Source: Paractinoplanes durhamensis (GTDB lineage: Bacteria > Actinomycetota > Actinomycetes > Mycobacteriales > Micromonosporaceae). From it: 64,000 nucleotides of DNA. Each line of letters opens with the position of its first letter. The first letter of the stretch is position 1. The notes below the pieces were generated by a model. That model was not told the origin of the DNA and ran no database searches. It worked only from the letters and a program-made list of their open reading frames with translations. Positions 41,897 through 49,465 of the stretch are shown here, piece after piece. The position numbers and the translations under genes were made by a program. The DNA lies in the NCBI RefSeq assembly GCF_016862175.1, contig NZ_BOML01000070.1, forward strand, positions 1-64,000, read 5' to 3'.

Positions 41897-42242
41897 ACCT
41901 CGCGGGGGAGCCCGCGGCGGCTTGGCGATGGGTCGCCGGCCGCTGGGTGCCTGGTCAGGGTGAGCGGTCACCTGGCGGGTGGGTGGTCTGGCTGCCGCGC
42001 TGTGGTCTCTGTGCGGGAGTCTCTTGGGCGGGCCCGGCCTGGTGCGGGGTTACGCGAGCGAGACCGTGCCGGTTGCGGCCGAAGGTCCAGCTTCCCTTGC
42101 GCTTTGGGGTGGGGTCTGGGTGGGTGGTCACGGTAGGACACTCGGGTCGGGTTTGCGAGCTTGGGTCGTTCCCGCGGCTGTGAGGCTCGCGGATTCAGCA
42201 CCGTGGACTCCTGCTCGTCGCGAAGGCCCGCGTTAGATTTCT
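41897..42242. other. Non-coding stretch with G/T-rich plus strand
   Basis: I see no gene here. Open frames exist on both strands, but their codon use is unlike real genes of the window and their products resemble nothing known. The plus strand is strikingly rich in G and T. It may be decayed sequence at the edge of the accessory insertion or an unrecognised RNA. Confidence 0.4.
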
Positions 42243-42286
42243 GGACTGTACATCGGTTTCTGAATACAGGATCTGGTGTACTGTCC
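42243..42286. promoter_or_regulatory. Concentric dyad operator/promoter of the arsR gene
   Basis: GGACTGTACA (42243-42252) pairs 9 of 10 with TGTACTGTCC (42277-42286). CTGAATACAG (42260-42269) is a second dyad with exactly the same centre. TACTGT (42279-42284) can be a -10 element seven bases before the GTG of arsR, implying a leaderless mRNA repressed by its own product. Confidence 0.5.
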
Positions 42287-42291
42287 CTGGC

Positions 42292-42621
42292 GTGGAGACT
42301 GTTGCGCATGGTCAGGTTCTTGCTCGGTTTGGCCATGCTCTGTCGGATGCCACTCGGGCTCGGCTGTTGCTTTCGCTTCGGGTGGCGCCTGGGTATCCGG
42401 CTGAGCTGGCCGACTCGCTTGGGGTGACCCGGCAGAATCTGTCCAATCACCTTGCCTGTCTTCGTGGCTGTGGTCTTGTTGTGGCCGTGCCGGAGGGGCG
42501 GCGTACCCGCTATGAGCTCGCCGACAGTCGCATTCGGCACGCCTTGGATGACCTGCTCGGTCTTGTTCTTGCGGTTGACCCGGCTGCCTGCCCGGACTCC
42601 GCCGCCAAGGGCTGCTGCTGA
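42292..42621 (+). CDS. ArsR/SmtB-family metal sensor
   Basis: This 109-residue ArsR-type winged-helix repressor has HALSDATRARLLLSL, then PAELADSLGVTRQNLSNHLACLRGCGLV as recognition helices, and YELADSRIRHALDDLLGL. Cysteines in LACLRGCG, plus CPDSAAKGCC at the C terminus, resemble the CmtR-type thiolate sensors of cadmium and lead. It should repress the CDF transporter gene whose ATG overlaps its stop (TGATG). The GTG start is set by a leaderless promoter. Codons use more T at the third position (CTT, GTT) than the steroid genes, hinting at transfer. Confidence 0.85.
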   Translation: METVAHGQVLARFGHALSDATRARLLLSLRVAPGYPAELADSLGVTRQNLSNHLACLRGCGLVVAVPEGRRTRYELADSRIRHALDDLLGLVLAVDPAACPDSAAKGCC

Positions 42622-43304
42622 TGGACCTGCCGCTGATCTCGCTTTCCGCAGCCGGCCCGGACGCTGGTCGCCGGGCGCTGCTCGGCCGTCGGATCCGGCT
42701 GCTGGTGGCGGCGACCATCACCTACAACGTGGTCGAGGCCGTCGTTGCCATCAGCGCCGGAGCAGCCGCCGGCTCGACCGCGCTCATCGGGTTCGGGCTG
42801 GACTCCGTTATCGAGGTCTCGTCGGCTGCGGCGGTCGCCTGGCAGTTCGCCGGCCGTGATCCTGAGGCCCGGGAGAAGGTCGCGCTGCGGATCATCGCGG
42901 TTTCGTTCTTCGCGCTTGCCGCCTACGTCACCGTTGAATCCGTCCGTGCCCTGCTTGGGGACGCGCACGCCGGGCATTCGACCGTCGGTCTCGTTCTTGC
43001 CGCGGTGTCGCTCGCGGTGATGCCCGGCCTGTCCTGGGCTCAGCGCCGTGCCGGGCGTGAGCTCGGGTCCCGGACCGCGGTCGCCGACTCCAAACAGACT
43101 CTTCTGTGCACCTATCTGTCCGCGGTCCTGCTTGTCGGCCTCGCGGTCAACAGCCTCTTCGGGTGGAGCTGGGCCGACCCGATCGCCGCACTTGTCATCG
43201 CTGCGGTGGCGGTCAAGGAAGGCCGTGCGGCCTGGAAGGGTGACAGCTGTTGCGCGGCTGCGCCCGTCTCCGCCGCTACCGGGTGCTGCGGCGGCGACCA
43301 CTGA
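42621..43304 (+). CDS. Cation diffusion facilitator-type metal transporter
   Basis: This 227-residue membrane protein of the cation efflux (CDF) type has about six helices. IGFGLDSVIEVSSAAAVAW in helix 2 and VADSKQTLLCTYLS in helix 5 hold the intramembrane metal-site aspartates. It lacks the usual C-terminal cytoplasmic domain of about 80 residues and instead ends in cysteine pairs (CCAAAP, GCCGGDH) that could bind metal. It probably exports zinc, cadmium or another soft metal under control of the overlapping ArsR gene. Confidence 0.82.
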   Translation: MDLPLISLSAAGPDAGRRALLGRRIRLLVAATITYNVVEAVVAISAGAAAGSTALIGFGLDSVIEVSSAAAVAWQFAGRDPEAREKVALRIIAVSFFALAAYVTVESVRALLGDAHAGHSTVGLVLAAVSLAVMPGLSWAQRRAGRELGSRTAVADSKQTLLCTYLSAVLLVGLAVNSLFGWSWADPIAALVIAAVAVKEGRAAWKGDSCCAAAPVSAATGCCGGDH

Positions 43305-43310
43305 GTTTCG

Positions 43311-43649
43311 TCAGGGGGTGGCTCGGGGGGCGTACATGATGACGGCGACGCCCAGTAGGCAGATGGTGGCGCCGATCATGTCCCAGCGGTCGGGGCGGAA
43401 CTTGTCGACGACCATGCCCCAGGCCAGTGAGCCGGCTACGAAGATGCCGCCGTAGGCGGCCAGGATGCGGCCGAAGTTGGCGTCCGGCTGCAGCGTGGCT
43501 ACGAAACCGTAGGCGCCGAGCGCGACCACGCCGGCGGCGATCCACCAGAGGCCGCGGTGCTCTCGCCAGCCCTGCCAGATGAGCCAGCAGCCACCGATCT
43601 CGGCTAACGCGGCCAGGACGAACAGCAGGATGGAACGGGCTACGGTCAT
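43311..43649 (-). CDS. YnfA/UPF0060-family small membrane protein
   Basis: This 112-residue protein has four transmembrane helices and matches the UPF0060 (YnfA) family: LAEIGGCWLIWQGWRE, LGAYGFVATLQPDANFGRILAAYGGIFVAGSL and a final helix. Relatives of the small multidrug resistance type have been linked to efflux, but function is uncertain. The ATG at 43649 is preferred; a TTG nine bases upstream is in frame. It converges on the CDF gene with a 6-base gap. Confidence 0.85.
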   Translation of the reverse strand: MTVARSILLFVLAALAEIGGCWLIWQGWREHRGLWWIAAGVVALGAYGFVATLQPDANFGRILAAYGGIFVAGSLAWGMVVDKFRPDRWDMIGATICLLGVAVIMYAPRATP

Positions 43650-43709
43650 GTTCGGCAACCTACCGTCGGATGATCATCGGCGATGGTGCCGAATGGCTGC
43701 GCAGGCCGG

Positions 43710-43900
43710 TCACGGGCGGATGCCGGCGGTGGCCCGCCGGGCGAGGGCGTCGAGGACCGCTACGTGTTCGGGTGGCACCTCGATGTCCAGCCGCAGCGTT
43801 CCGTCGCCGGATCGAGCTCCCGGCGTAGCGTCGTGGGCGACGGCCGGTACTGGGCGCGCAGCGCGGAGGCGAACAGGTCGTCGAACTCGGCTGGCCGCAC
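43710..43900 (-). pseudogene. Small frameshifted gene remnant
   Basis: Two adjacent minus-strand frames look like halves of one protein. One reads VRPAEFDDLFASALRAQYRP from a GTG at 43900 and stops at 43760. The other carries TLRLDIEVPPEHVAVLDALA and ends at 43710. A one-base change near 43790-43805 would join them. The product is unrecognised. A sequencing error could give the same picture. Confidence 0.3.
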
Positions 43901-43939
43901 CGGCCGTTCGACGGTCGGCAACGAGGATGGTGAAGTGTC

Positions 43940-44347
43940 TTGGCCTGGTGGTGGCAAACCCTGATCGGCGTCGGCGTGGCACTGCTGCTGACCTGGGTCG
44001 TTCTGCTGATCGTGCTGCTGGCCGCCAGGCCGGGCAAGTCGCAGCTCACCGAAGCGCTACGGCTTCTGCCCGACCTGCTGAGGCTGCTGCGCCGCCTCGC
44101 CGCCGACCGGAACCTGCCGCGCGGCGTCCGGGTTCGCCTCGGCCTGCTCCTCGCCTACCTGGCGCTCCCGTTCGACCTGATCCCCGACTTCATCCCCGTT
44201 CTCGGCTACGCCGACGACGCCATCATCACGATGGTCGTGCTGCGCTCCACCGTCCGCCGAGCCGGCCTGGACGCCGTCCACCGGCACTGGCCCGGAACCG
44301 ACGAGGGCTTCGCCGCCTTGACCCGCCTCACCGGCCTCGACCGCTGA
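43940..44347 (+). CDS. DUF1232 (YkvA-like) membrane protein
   Basis: This 135-residue protein has one N-terminal transmembrane helix (LIGVGVALLLTWVVLLIVLLA) and a DUF1232 domain. The hallmark LPFDLIPDFIPVLGYADDAI lies near residue 75. The role of this family is unknown. A TTG at 43940 is the only start that keeps the helix intact, and no good ribosome-binding site is seen, so the start is unsure. It converges on the next gene with a 4-base gap. Confidence 0.75.
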   Translation: MAWWWQTLIGVGVALLLTWVVLLIVLLAARPGKSQLTEALRLLPDLLRLLRRLAADRNLPRGVRVRLGLLLAYLALPFDLIPDFIPVLGYADDAIITMVVLRSTVRRAGLDAVHRHWPGTDEGFAALTRLTGLDR

Positions 44348-44351
44348 CCGA

Positions 44352-45119
44352 TCAGGCCGTAGCGCCTGGCAGCTTCCCGTCCTCCAGCGCCAGGCGCTCG
44401 ACGTGCCCGACCCACTCTTCGTAGCCCTTCGGGGCAATGTCATCGACCCACGGCATCCAGGTGACCTCGGCTCCCTGCCAGCGCACGGAACGCCGTACCC
44501 GGCCCGATGCCGTGATGGATGCCGGGCTGTCCCGTCGCTCACTACGCAGGATCACGGCGCCCGCCGGGTCCTTCACCTCCACCCAAGACCAGCCGTCGCC
44601 CTCGCCGTCGATCTCGAACTCGACGTGCGCTCGGTACCGGCGGTCCGCGCTGGCTTTCGGCGCCCCGGTTTGCCGGAACCGGCACCCGTCGCGAAGGCAG
44701 GCTTGGTAAGCGGCCTCCAGCGGCCCGGTGTCCCAGTCCAGCGACGCGGCGAGTTGCAGCAGGTGATCCTGCAACCAGTCGAGGATCGCGGGCCGCCGCT
44801 CATGGTCCGGGAGTTCGAGCACCGCCGGGTCGTAGGGCGCGTCATGCACCTCGCCCAAGCCCAGGGAGGCCGTCATGGCAACGCCGGAGAAGCGCGCGGC
44901 TCCCGAGACAGACATCTCGACCGGGATGAATCGAGCCCAGGAGGTCTGCGCCAGCAGCGGCGCCCCGGTGTCCAGATGCAGGCTGTACAGCTTCGTCACG
45001 ACGGTGGCGCACTTGGCGAACCGCTCCGCGCCCCGCGAGGCCCGAGAGGGCAGAAGGCGGCTGGGCCACTCGGACGGATTCGTATCGACAGAACGAAGAC
45101 GAACCCCACGGCTAGGCAC
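44352..45119 (-). CDS. Hypothetical protein
   Basis: This protein of about 255 residues does not match any family I recognise. It has no signal peptide, membrane helix or catalytic motif. The C-terminal half is rich in Trp and acidic residues (GDGWSWVEVKDPAGAVILRS, TWMPWVDDIAPKGYEEWV), suggesting a beta-rich domain. The GTG at 45119 stands six bases after a possible -10 (TATGGT), implying a leaderless start; a GTG near 45004 is an alternative. Codon third positions favour G/C, supporting a real gene. Confidence 0.6.
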   Translation of the reverse strand: MPSRGVRLRSVDTNPSEWPSRLLPSRASRGAERFAKCATVVTKLYSLHLDTGAPLLAQTSWARFIPVEMSVSGAARFSGVAMTASLGLGEVHDAPYDPAVLELPDHERRPAILDWLQDHLLQLAASLDWDTGPLEAAYQACLRDGCRFRQTGAPKASADRRYRAHVEFEIDGEGDGWSWVEVKDPAGAVILRSERRDSPASITASGRVRRSVRWQGAEVTWMPWVDDIAPKGYEEWVGHVERLALEDGKLPGATA

Positions 45120-45172
45120 GGCCAAACCATACGACGCAGACCAGCAATGTGAGCGCAAGCGGACGAGTCTTG

Positions 45173-45583
45173 CTAGCTCACTGACCAAGGTACGGGCGCA
45201 TAGCGGGTGCGGCTGCCGTATGTACGGTCTTCGAGTTCCACGAAGGCCAGGCCGGGGACCTCGGGAGCGAGTTCGCCATACACGTGGCGGGCAACCAGCT
45301 CGAATGTCGGCCGGAAGGCGAACTGTTCGGTCCACGGACCGTTGGCGAGCAGCTCAGCCCATACCGCGAGGCGCGCGGAAAACGCGTCTGTGTCGAAGAA
45401 CCATCCTCGTTCGGTGAGATCGCCATCGTCGAAACCAACTCCCGCACGTAGGACGACCTCGACCCGTTCGCCGGGGACGAGCCGTTGTTGCTCAGCGGCC
45501 GCTCTGACGGGCGAAGGCAAGCCTTGGCGGGCGAAGAAGACGACACAAACATCGACCAAGAAGGGCATCTCACGATCATTCAC
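45173..45583 (-). CDS. Small protein, possibly 6-pyruvoyl-tetrahydropterin synthase-like
   Basis: This protein has about 136 residues from a GTG at 45583, or 131 from an ATG at 45568. The pattern WFFDTDAFSARLAVWAELL, then RPTFELVARHVYGEL, then VPGLAFVELEDRTYGSRTRY recalls the second half of QueD/PTPS proteins. There GxVxDF, PTxExLA and an Et......Y stretch appear in the same order. The N-terminal metal-binding histidines of that family are not seen, so it would not be a normal enzyme. The assignment is weak. Confidence 0.45.
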   Translation of the reverse strand: MNDREMPFLVDVCVVFFARQGLPSPVRAAAEQQRLVPGERVEVVLRAGVGFDDGDLTERGWFFDTDAFSARLAVWAELLANGPWTEQFAFRPTFELVARHVYGELAPEVPGLAFVELEDRTYGSRTRYAPVPWSVS

Positions 45584-45633
45584 TACCGCCACGACGGGGC
45601 TGGTACAGCTTCCGTCGCACACCACCCAGCTGG

Positions 45634-46416
45634 TCACGGGGTGACCGGGCGGATCCATGGGTCGAGGATCAGGTGGTCGAGGCCGATCGCGGCCAGCTTG
45701 TCGTACAGGGGCTCGGTCAACTGGACCATCATCACCCGCATCCTGCCGTTCTCCGAGCCGGCCAGGTAGATGCCCGACTGGCCGGTCCCGTCCATCAGCG
45801 CCCCGATTGCTTCGCCGGTGGTGGCCTGCAGCCTGTCCTCGGCGGCGATGCTGTGCCCGCCGGGTACACCGACCACGCAGAGGTTGCCGGTGTACATCGC
45901 CCGCAACGCCGCGCGGGCCTGGTCCACGTCGCCGCTGACCACCTCGACCACCAGGACGCGGGCGTTCCCGACGTGGGTCGCGAACGGCTCGGCGAACTGC
46001 TCGGCATGTGCGCGTACGTAGTCGCGGACCGGCTCGTCGGACCAGTCCTCGCCGTCGCGCCAACCACCGGCGGGTGCCGGGCACGGCGGGGTGTCCGGCG
46101 GCATATCGGGATCCCCGAGCCGGCCGGTCGACGGGGGCGAGTACGGCATCCGCTGGATGTCGGACAGCCGGCCCGGGTGCCACCGCCCGCGCACTGTCGC
46201 GCCGGGCGTCGGTTCGACGCCCGGGACCTGGATGCCCCACCGGCAGGGAGTGTCGAACAGGAGGGGGTCCGGGGCCGGCGAGCACATCCTCGAACCTGCC
46301 TCGACCGGGCCGCTCGCCTCGACGAGATCGCCCTCCCGGACGATCAGCCCGGACGGCCCCACTGCAACGCTACCCGGCACGTTTGCCCCCCCTGCGATCT
46401 CGCGCACTGGTCGCAC
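45634..46416 (-). CDS. Hypothetical protein
   Basis: This 260-residue protein is not recognised. The N-terminal half is rich in Pro and Gly with short conserved-looking pieces (VEASGPVEAGSRM, GRWHPGRLSDIQRMPY). The C-terminal half is more ordered (ARVLVVEVVSGDVDQARAALRAMYTGNLCVVGVPGG), with a possible alpha/beta fold. There is no membrane segment. It starts with GTG and lies 50 bases upstream of the small PTPS-like gene on the same strand, so the two may be cotranscribed. Confidence 0.6.
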   Translation of the reverse strand: MRPVREIAGGANVPGSVAVGPSGLIVREGDLVEASGPVEAGSRMCSPAPDPLLFDTPCRWGIQVPGVEPTPGATVRGRWHPGRLSDIQRMPYSPPSTGRLGDPDMPPDTPPCPAPAGGWRDGEDWSDEPVRDYVRAHAEQFAEPFATHVGNARVLVVEVVSGDVDQARAALRAMYTGNLCVVGVPGGHSIAAEDRLQATTGEAIGALMDGTGQSGIYLAGSENGRMRVMMVQLTEPLYDKLAAIGLDHLILDPWIRPVTP

Positions 46417-46513
46417 GCTAATCGTTGATCAACACCGGTTTCCGCGATTCGCGGCGTTCGACCAGTGCTTTCTCGTTCGCGCATCGGCGGCCACGTGAGG
46501 CACGATCAAGATC

Positions 46514-47548
46514 GTGGAGACGACCTCAGCTCGGTTGCTGCGCCAGGCGCAGGCGACCTCCGATGTTGACGAACTGCTCAGCATCGGGTGCGACCTCGCG
46601 GACAGCGACGAGGCCGAAGGCGCAGAGTACTGCTTCCGGCGGGTGTCGGAGCTAGGCGAGGCCGCCGGCGCGTTCAACCTCGGCAACAGCCTGGCTGGGC
46701 AGGGACGCTTGACGGAGGCGGTGGACGCCTACGAGCTTGCCCTCGAGCGTGGCGAGACCGATGCGTGGCTGAACCTCGGCATGGTGCTGGACGACCTCGG
46801 CGACCTGGCCGGCGCGATGCGCGCGTACGAACAGGCCGAGCGGGCTGGCGACAGCGCCGGCGCCGTCTCACTGGCCTTCTCCCTGCGGGAGCAGGGTGAG
46901 CGTCCCGCAGCCTTCGAAGCGATGGAACGCGCCGAGGCAGCGGGCAACAACCTGGCCGCAGCGGTGCTGGCCTGCTGGCGGTGGTGCACGAGCCTCGACC
47001 CTTCCCTCGAGCCTGCCCTGCGCGCCGCAGCGGAGCTTTACCCCTCGGCCCGCGCGGACCTAGGCAGCCTGCTGGTGGAGACCGGGCGTGTGGAGGAGGG
47101 GCGCCGAGTGTTCCTGCGCGGCATGGAGTTGGGCGAAACCGAAAGCATGGTTCCGCTGGGAAACCTATACGCCGATGTCTTGGAAGACGATGCGGCTGCC
47201 GAAGCCGCCTACCGGGCAGGCGCAGAGCTCGGCGACACGCACGCACACCACAACCTCGCGAACCTGCTCGAAAGCCAAGGCGACCTGACCGGTGCCGAGC
47301 GACACTTCCGCCAGGCCGCGGAGGGCGGAGACACCTTGGCCGCGAGCAGACCGCCCAAACCGGCCCACCCACCCACCTCGGCCGGTCTCCGAGCGCTCGG
47401 CCGGGAGTTTGAGGGCAGAGCCTTCAAGGTCTTCAACCAGCAAGAAGCGCCGACCCCAACCGGTCAAGATAAAAGGCAGGCGACCCGAAGAGCTGAGCAG
47501 ATGCGTACGAGCGACGCAGATACAAATGAGCGTCGTGCTCCCAGGTGA
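46514..47548 (+). CDS. TPR/Sel1-like repeat protein with foreign C-terminal tail
   Basis: This protein has about 344 residues. Residues 1 to about 275 form helical repeats of the tetratricopeptide/Sel1 kind, for example AGAFNLGNSLAGQGRLTEAVDAYELAL and AHHNLANLLESQGDLTGAERHFRQAAEGGD. They serve protein contacts. From about residue 277 the frame runs on as a Pro/Arg-rich tail with no repeat pattern, and its last 116 bases are antisense to fadE33. The native stop may have been lost when this gene was joined to the steroid cluster. It starts with GTG. Confidence 0.65.
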   Translation: METTSARLLRQAQATSDVDELLSIGCDLADSDEAEGAEYCFRRVSELGEAAGAFNLGNSLAGQGRLTEAVDAYELALERGETDAWLNLGMVLDDLGDLAGAMRAYEQAERAGDSAGAVSLAFSLREQGERPAAFEAMERAEAAGNNLAAAVLACWRWCTSLDPSLEPALRAAAELYPSARADLGSLLVETGRVEEGRRVFLRGMELGETESMVPLGNLYADVLEDDAAAEAAYRAGAELGDTHAHHNLANLLESQGDLTGAERHFRQAAEGGDTLAASRPPKPAHPPTSAGLRALGREFEGRAFKVFNQQEAPTPTGQDKRQATRRAEQMRTSDADTNERRAPR

Positions 47549-48464
47549 TCGCCAGCCCGCCATGCATCTGAACCATCTCAGCAGCAACCGCCTGCAGAGC
47601 CTCCGAGCAGTAAACCTTGGCCATCCCAGCCAGCGTCGAAGCCGAGGGCGATCCAGCGACGAATGCCTCCGCCGCAGTCCACGAGGCCGTAGTAGCCGCC
47701 TCCAACCGAAGATATGCCTCGGCCAGGCGATGCTGCAAAACTTGGAACGACCCGATCGGCCGCCCGAACTGGACCCGCTGCTGCACATACTCATGGGTGG
47801 CCTCAAAGGCCTTAGCCGCCGCCCCCACCTGCTCAGCACTGAGCGCTACACAGGCCAAGTCGCGCAGCCACGGCCCCAGACCATCGTCGCCCCCGACGCG
47901 ACGCCCCGGCACGTCGGCCAGCCCGACCAAGGCCAGCCGCCGGGTCGAGTCGAGCACGTCGGCTGCCTGCACCGTGACCTCGGATATATCCACCTCCCAG
48001 AGCGCCCCACCCGCCACCACCAGCAGGACCTCCGCGGCCTCGGCGTCGAGCACCTGCTGGGCCTCGCCGGTCAGCCGCCCGCCGTCAGCGGAGACATCGC
48101 CCTGCCAGGCCAGCGCGGCGATCCGGTCGCCGGCGCAGATGCCCGGCAGGAGGCGTTCGCAGGCTTCCGCATCACCGGCGCGCAGAAGCACCTGGGTGGC
48201 GAGCACCCCGCAGCCCAGCATCGGCCCGGGGGTAAGCGCCCGCCCCCATTCAGCAAGAACCACGACCGATTCGAGCAGGGAAGCTCCGGCACCGCCGTAC
48301 GACTCCGGCACGGCCAGACCCGCCACCCCGATCTCCTTGCACAGCCGCTGCCAGAGGCCGGCGTCGAACCCGGCCTCCTGCTCGACCGCCACCCGGGTGG
48401 AATACCCCGACAACAGGCCGCGTACGGCGTCGCGCAGTGCCCGGTGCTCCTCGGTCAGTTCCAT
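47433..48464 (-). CDS. fadE33: Acyl-CoA dehydrogenase subunit, FadE33-like
   Basis: This 343-residue acyl-CoA dehydrogenase-fold protein begins MELTEEHRALRDAVRGLLSG. A QRVQFGRPIGSFQVLQHRLAEAY motif comes near residue 235 and MVQMHGGLAITWEHDAHLYLRR in the last third. The middle domain is reduced, as in the half-type subunits that pair with another ACAD. It is the last gene of the fadD3 operon, where M. tuberculosis has fadE31-fadE32-fadE33 for C/D-ring (HIP) breakdown. The ATG overlaps fadE32 by 10 bases. Numbering within the trio is by order. Confidence 0.72.
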   Translation of the reverse strand: MELTEEHRALRDAVRGLLSGYSTRVAVEQEAGFDAGLWQRLCKEIGVAGLAVPESYGGAGASLLESVVVLAEWGRALTPGPMLGCGVLATQVLLRAGDAEACERLLPGICAGDRIAALAWQGDVSADGGRLTGEAQQVLDAEAAEVLLVVAGGALWEVDISEVTVQAADVLDSTRRLALVGLADVPGRRVGGDDGLGPWLRDLACVALSAEQVGAAAKAFEATHEYVQQRVQFGRPIGSFQVLQHRLAEAYLRLEAATTASWTAAEAFVAGSPSASTLAGMAKVYCSEALQAVAAEMVQMHGGLAITWEHDAHLYLRRSYASAQLFGSPAFYLDRLGSALLAG

Positions 48465-49465
48465 GCGGCCCCCTTGGTCAGCTCCGCCATCACCCGGGCG
48501 CGGTGGTCCGCCGGGGTGCCCCAGGCCAGGCTCAGCGCCCGCACCTTCGTCAGCCGGCGGCCCAGGTCGTGCTCCTGCGTGTAGCCGATCGCGCCGTGCA
48601 CCTGCAGCGCCACCCGGGCGGCCCGGCACGCCGCGTCCGAGCAGGCCACCTTGGCGGCCGAGACGTCCCGGGCGGCCATCGTCACCGCGGCCGCGTGCAG
48701 CAGCGGCCGGGCGAACTCCAGGCCGACCGCGACGTCGGCCAGTTGCTGCTGAATGGCCTGGAACGAGCCGATCGGACGGCCGAACTGGACCCGGGCCCGC
48801 GCATGGGACACCGCCGCCTCGAGCAACGCCCGGCCGGCGCCCAGCAGCTGGGCGGCGCACACGAGCGCGCCCAAGTCGAGGGCGCGGCCGATCGCGGGGC
48901 ACGGCGTCCGCGGGCCGGCCGGGGAGACCTCGAACAGGCGCCGGGTGTGGTCCATCGAGGCGTGAGCCGCGCCGGGGCGGGCCACGCCGACCTCGTCCCG
49001 GTCGGCGAGCAGCACCAGGTCGGCGGCGTCCGCGTCGGCGGCGTAGGGCAGCCACGGCGGTGCGGCCAGGGTCGCCAGGACACGGCCGGCGGCCAGGTCG
49101 GACAGCCAGCGACCGGGCGTCGCCGAGCGGCGACCCGTCGTGTCGTTGAGGTCCGTCTCGCTGAGGGCGGCCAGGAGGGTCGGTACGGCCGCGAGGCACT
49201 CGGCGACCGGGCCGGGGAATGCGTGGCGGCCCAGCTCTTCGGCGGCGATGACCAGGTCGGCCGGGGTGGCGTCGAGGCCACCGCAGCGGGCCGGGACGGC
49301 CAGTGCGGTTACCCCGGCCTCGGCCAGCCGGGACCAGATCTGCCGGATGGGGGCGTGGTCGCCGGCCGCCCAGCTGGCGGCGGCGTCCGGCACCGCGGCC
49401 GCGGACAGAAGGTCGTGCAGCGCGGCCGCGAAATCGGTCTGCTCGGGGGAGGGGACGAGCTTCAT
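48455..49465 (-). CDS. fadE32: Acyl-CoA dehydrogenase subunit, FadE32-like
   Basis: This 336-residue acyl-CoA dehydrogenase-fold protein begins MKLVPSPEQTDFAAALHDLL. ARVQFGRPIGSFQAIQQQLADVAV comes near residue 235, then VHGAIGYTQEHDLGRRLTKVRAL. The middle beta domain is short. It likely forms a heteromer with one of its neighbours to desaturate a C/D-ring CoA thioester. It overlaps fadE31 by four and fadE33 by ten bases. Confidence 0.72.
   Translation of the reverse strand: MKLVPSPEQTDFAAALHDLLSAAAVPDAAASWAAGDHAPIRQIWSRLAEAGVTALAVPARCGGLDATPADLVIAAEELGRHAFPGPVAECLAAVPTLLAALSETDLNDTTGRRSATPGRWLSDLAAGRVLATLAAPPWLPYAADADAADLVLLADRDEVGVARPGAAHASMDHTRRLFEVSPAGPRTPCPAIGRALDLGALVCAAQLLGAGRALLEAAVSHARARVQFGRPIGSFQAIQQQLADVAVGLEFARPLLHAAAVTMAARDVSAAKVACSDAACRAARVALQVHGAIGYTQEHDLGRRLTKVRALSLAWGTPADHRARVMAELTKGAAWN

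Noticed and set aside
41968..42540. 190-codon minus-strand frame over the arsR upstream region
   Set aside because: Runs antisense through the start of arsR, with low-complexity Pro/Arg-rich product and no recognisable domain.
45173..45583. Functional QueD/PTPS enzyme
   Set aside because: Only the C-terminal pattern resembles the family and the metal-binding histidines are not visible.
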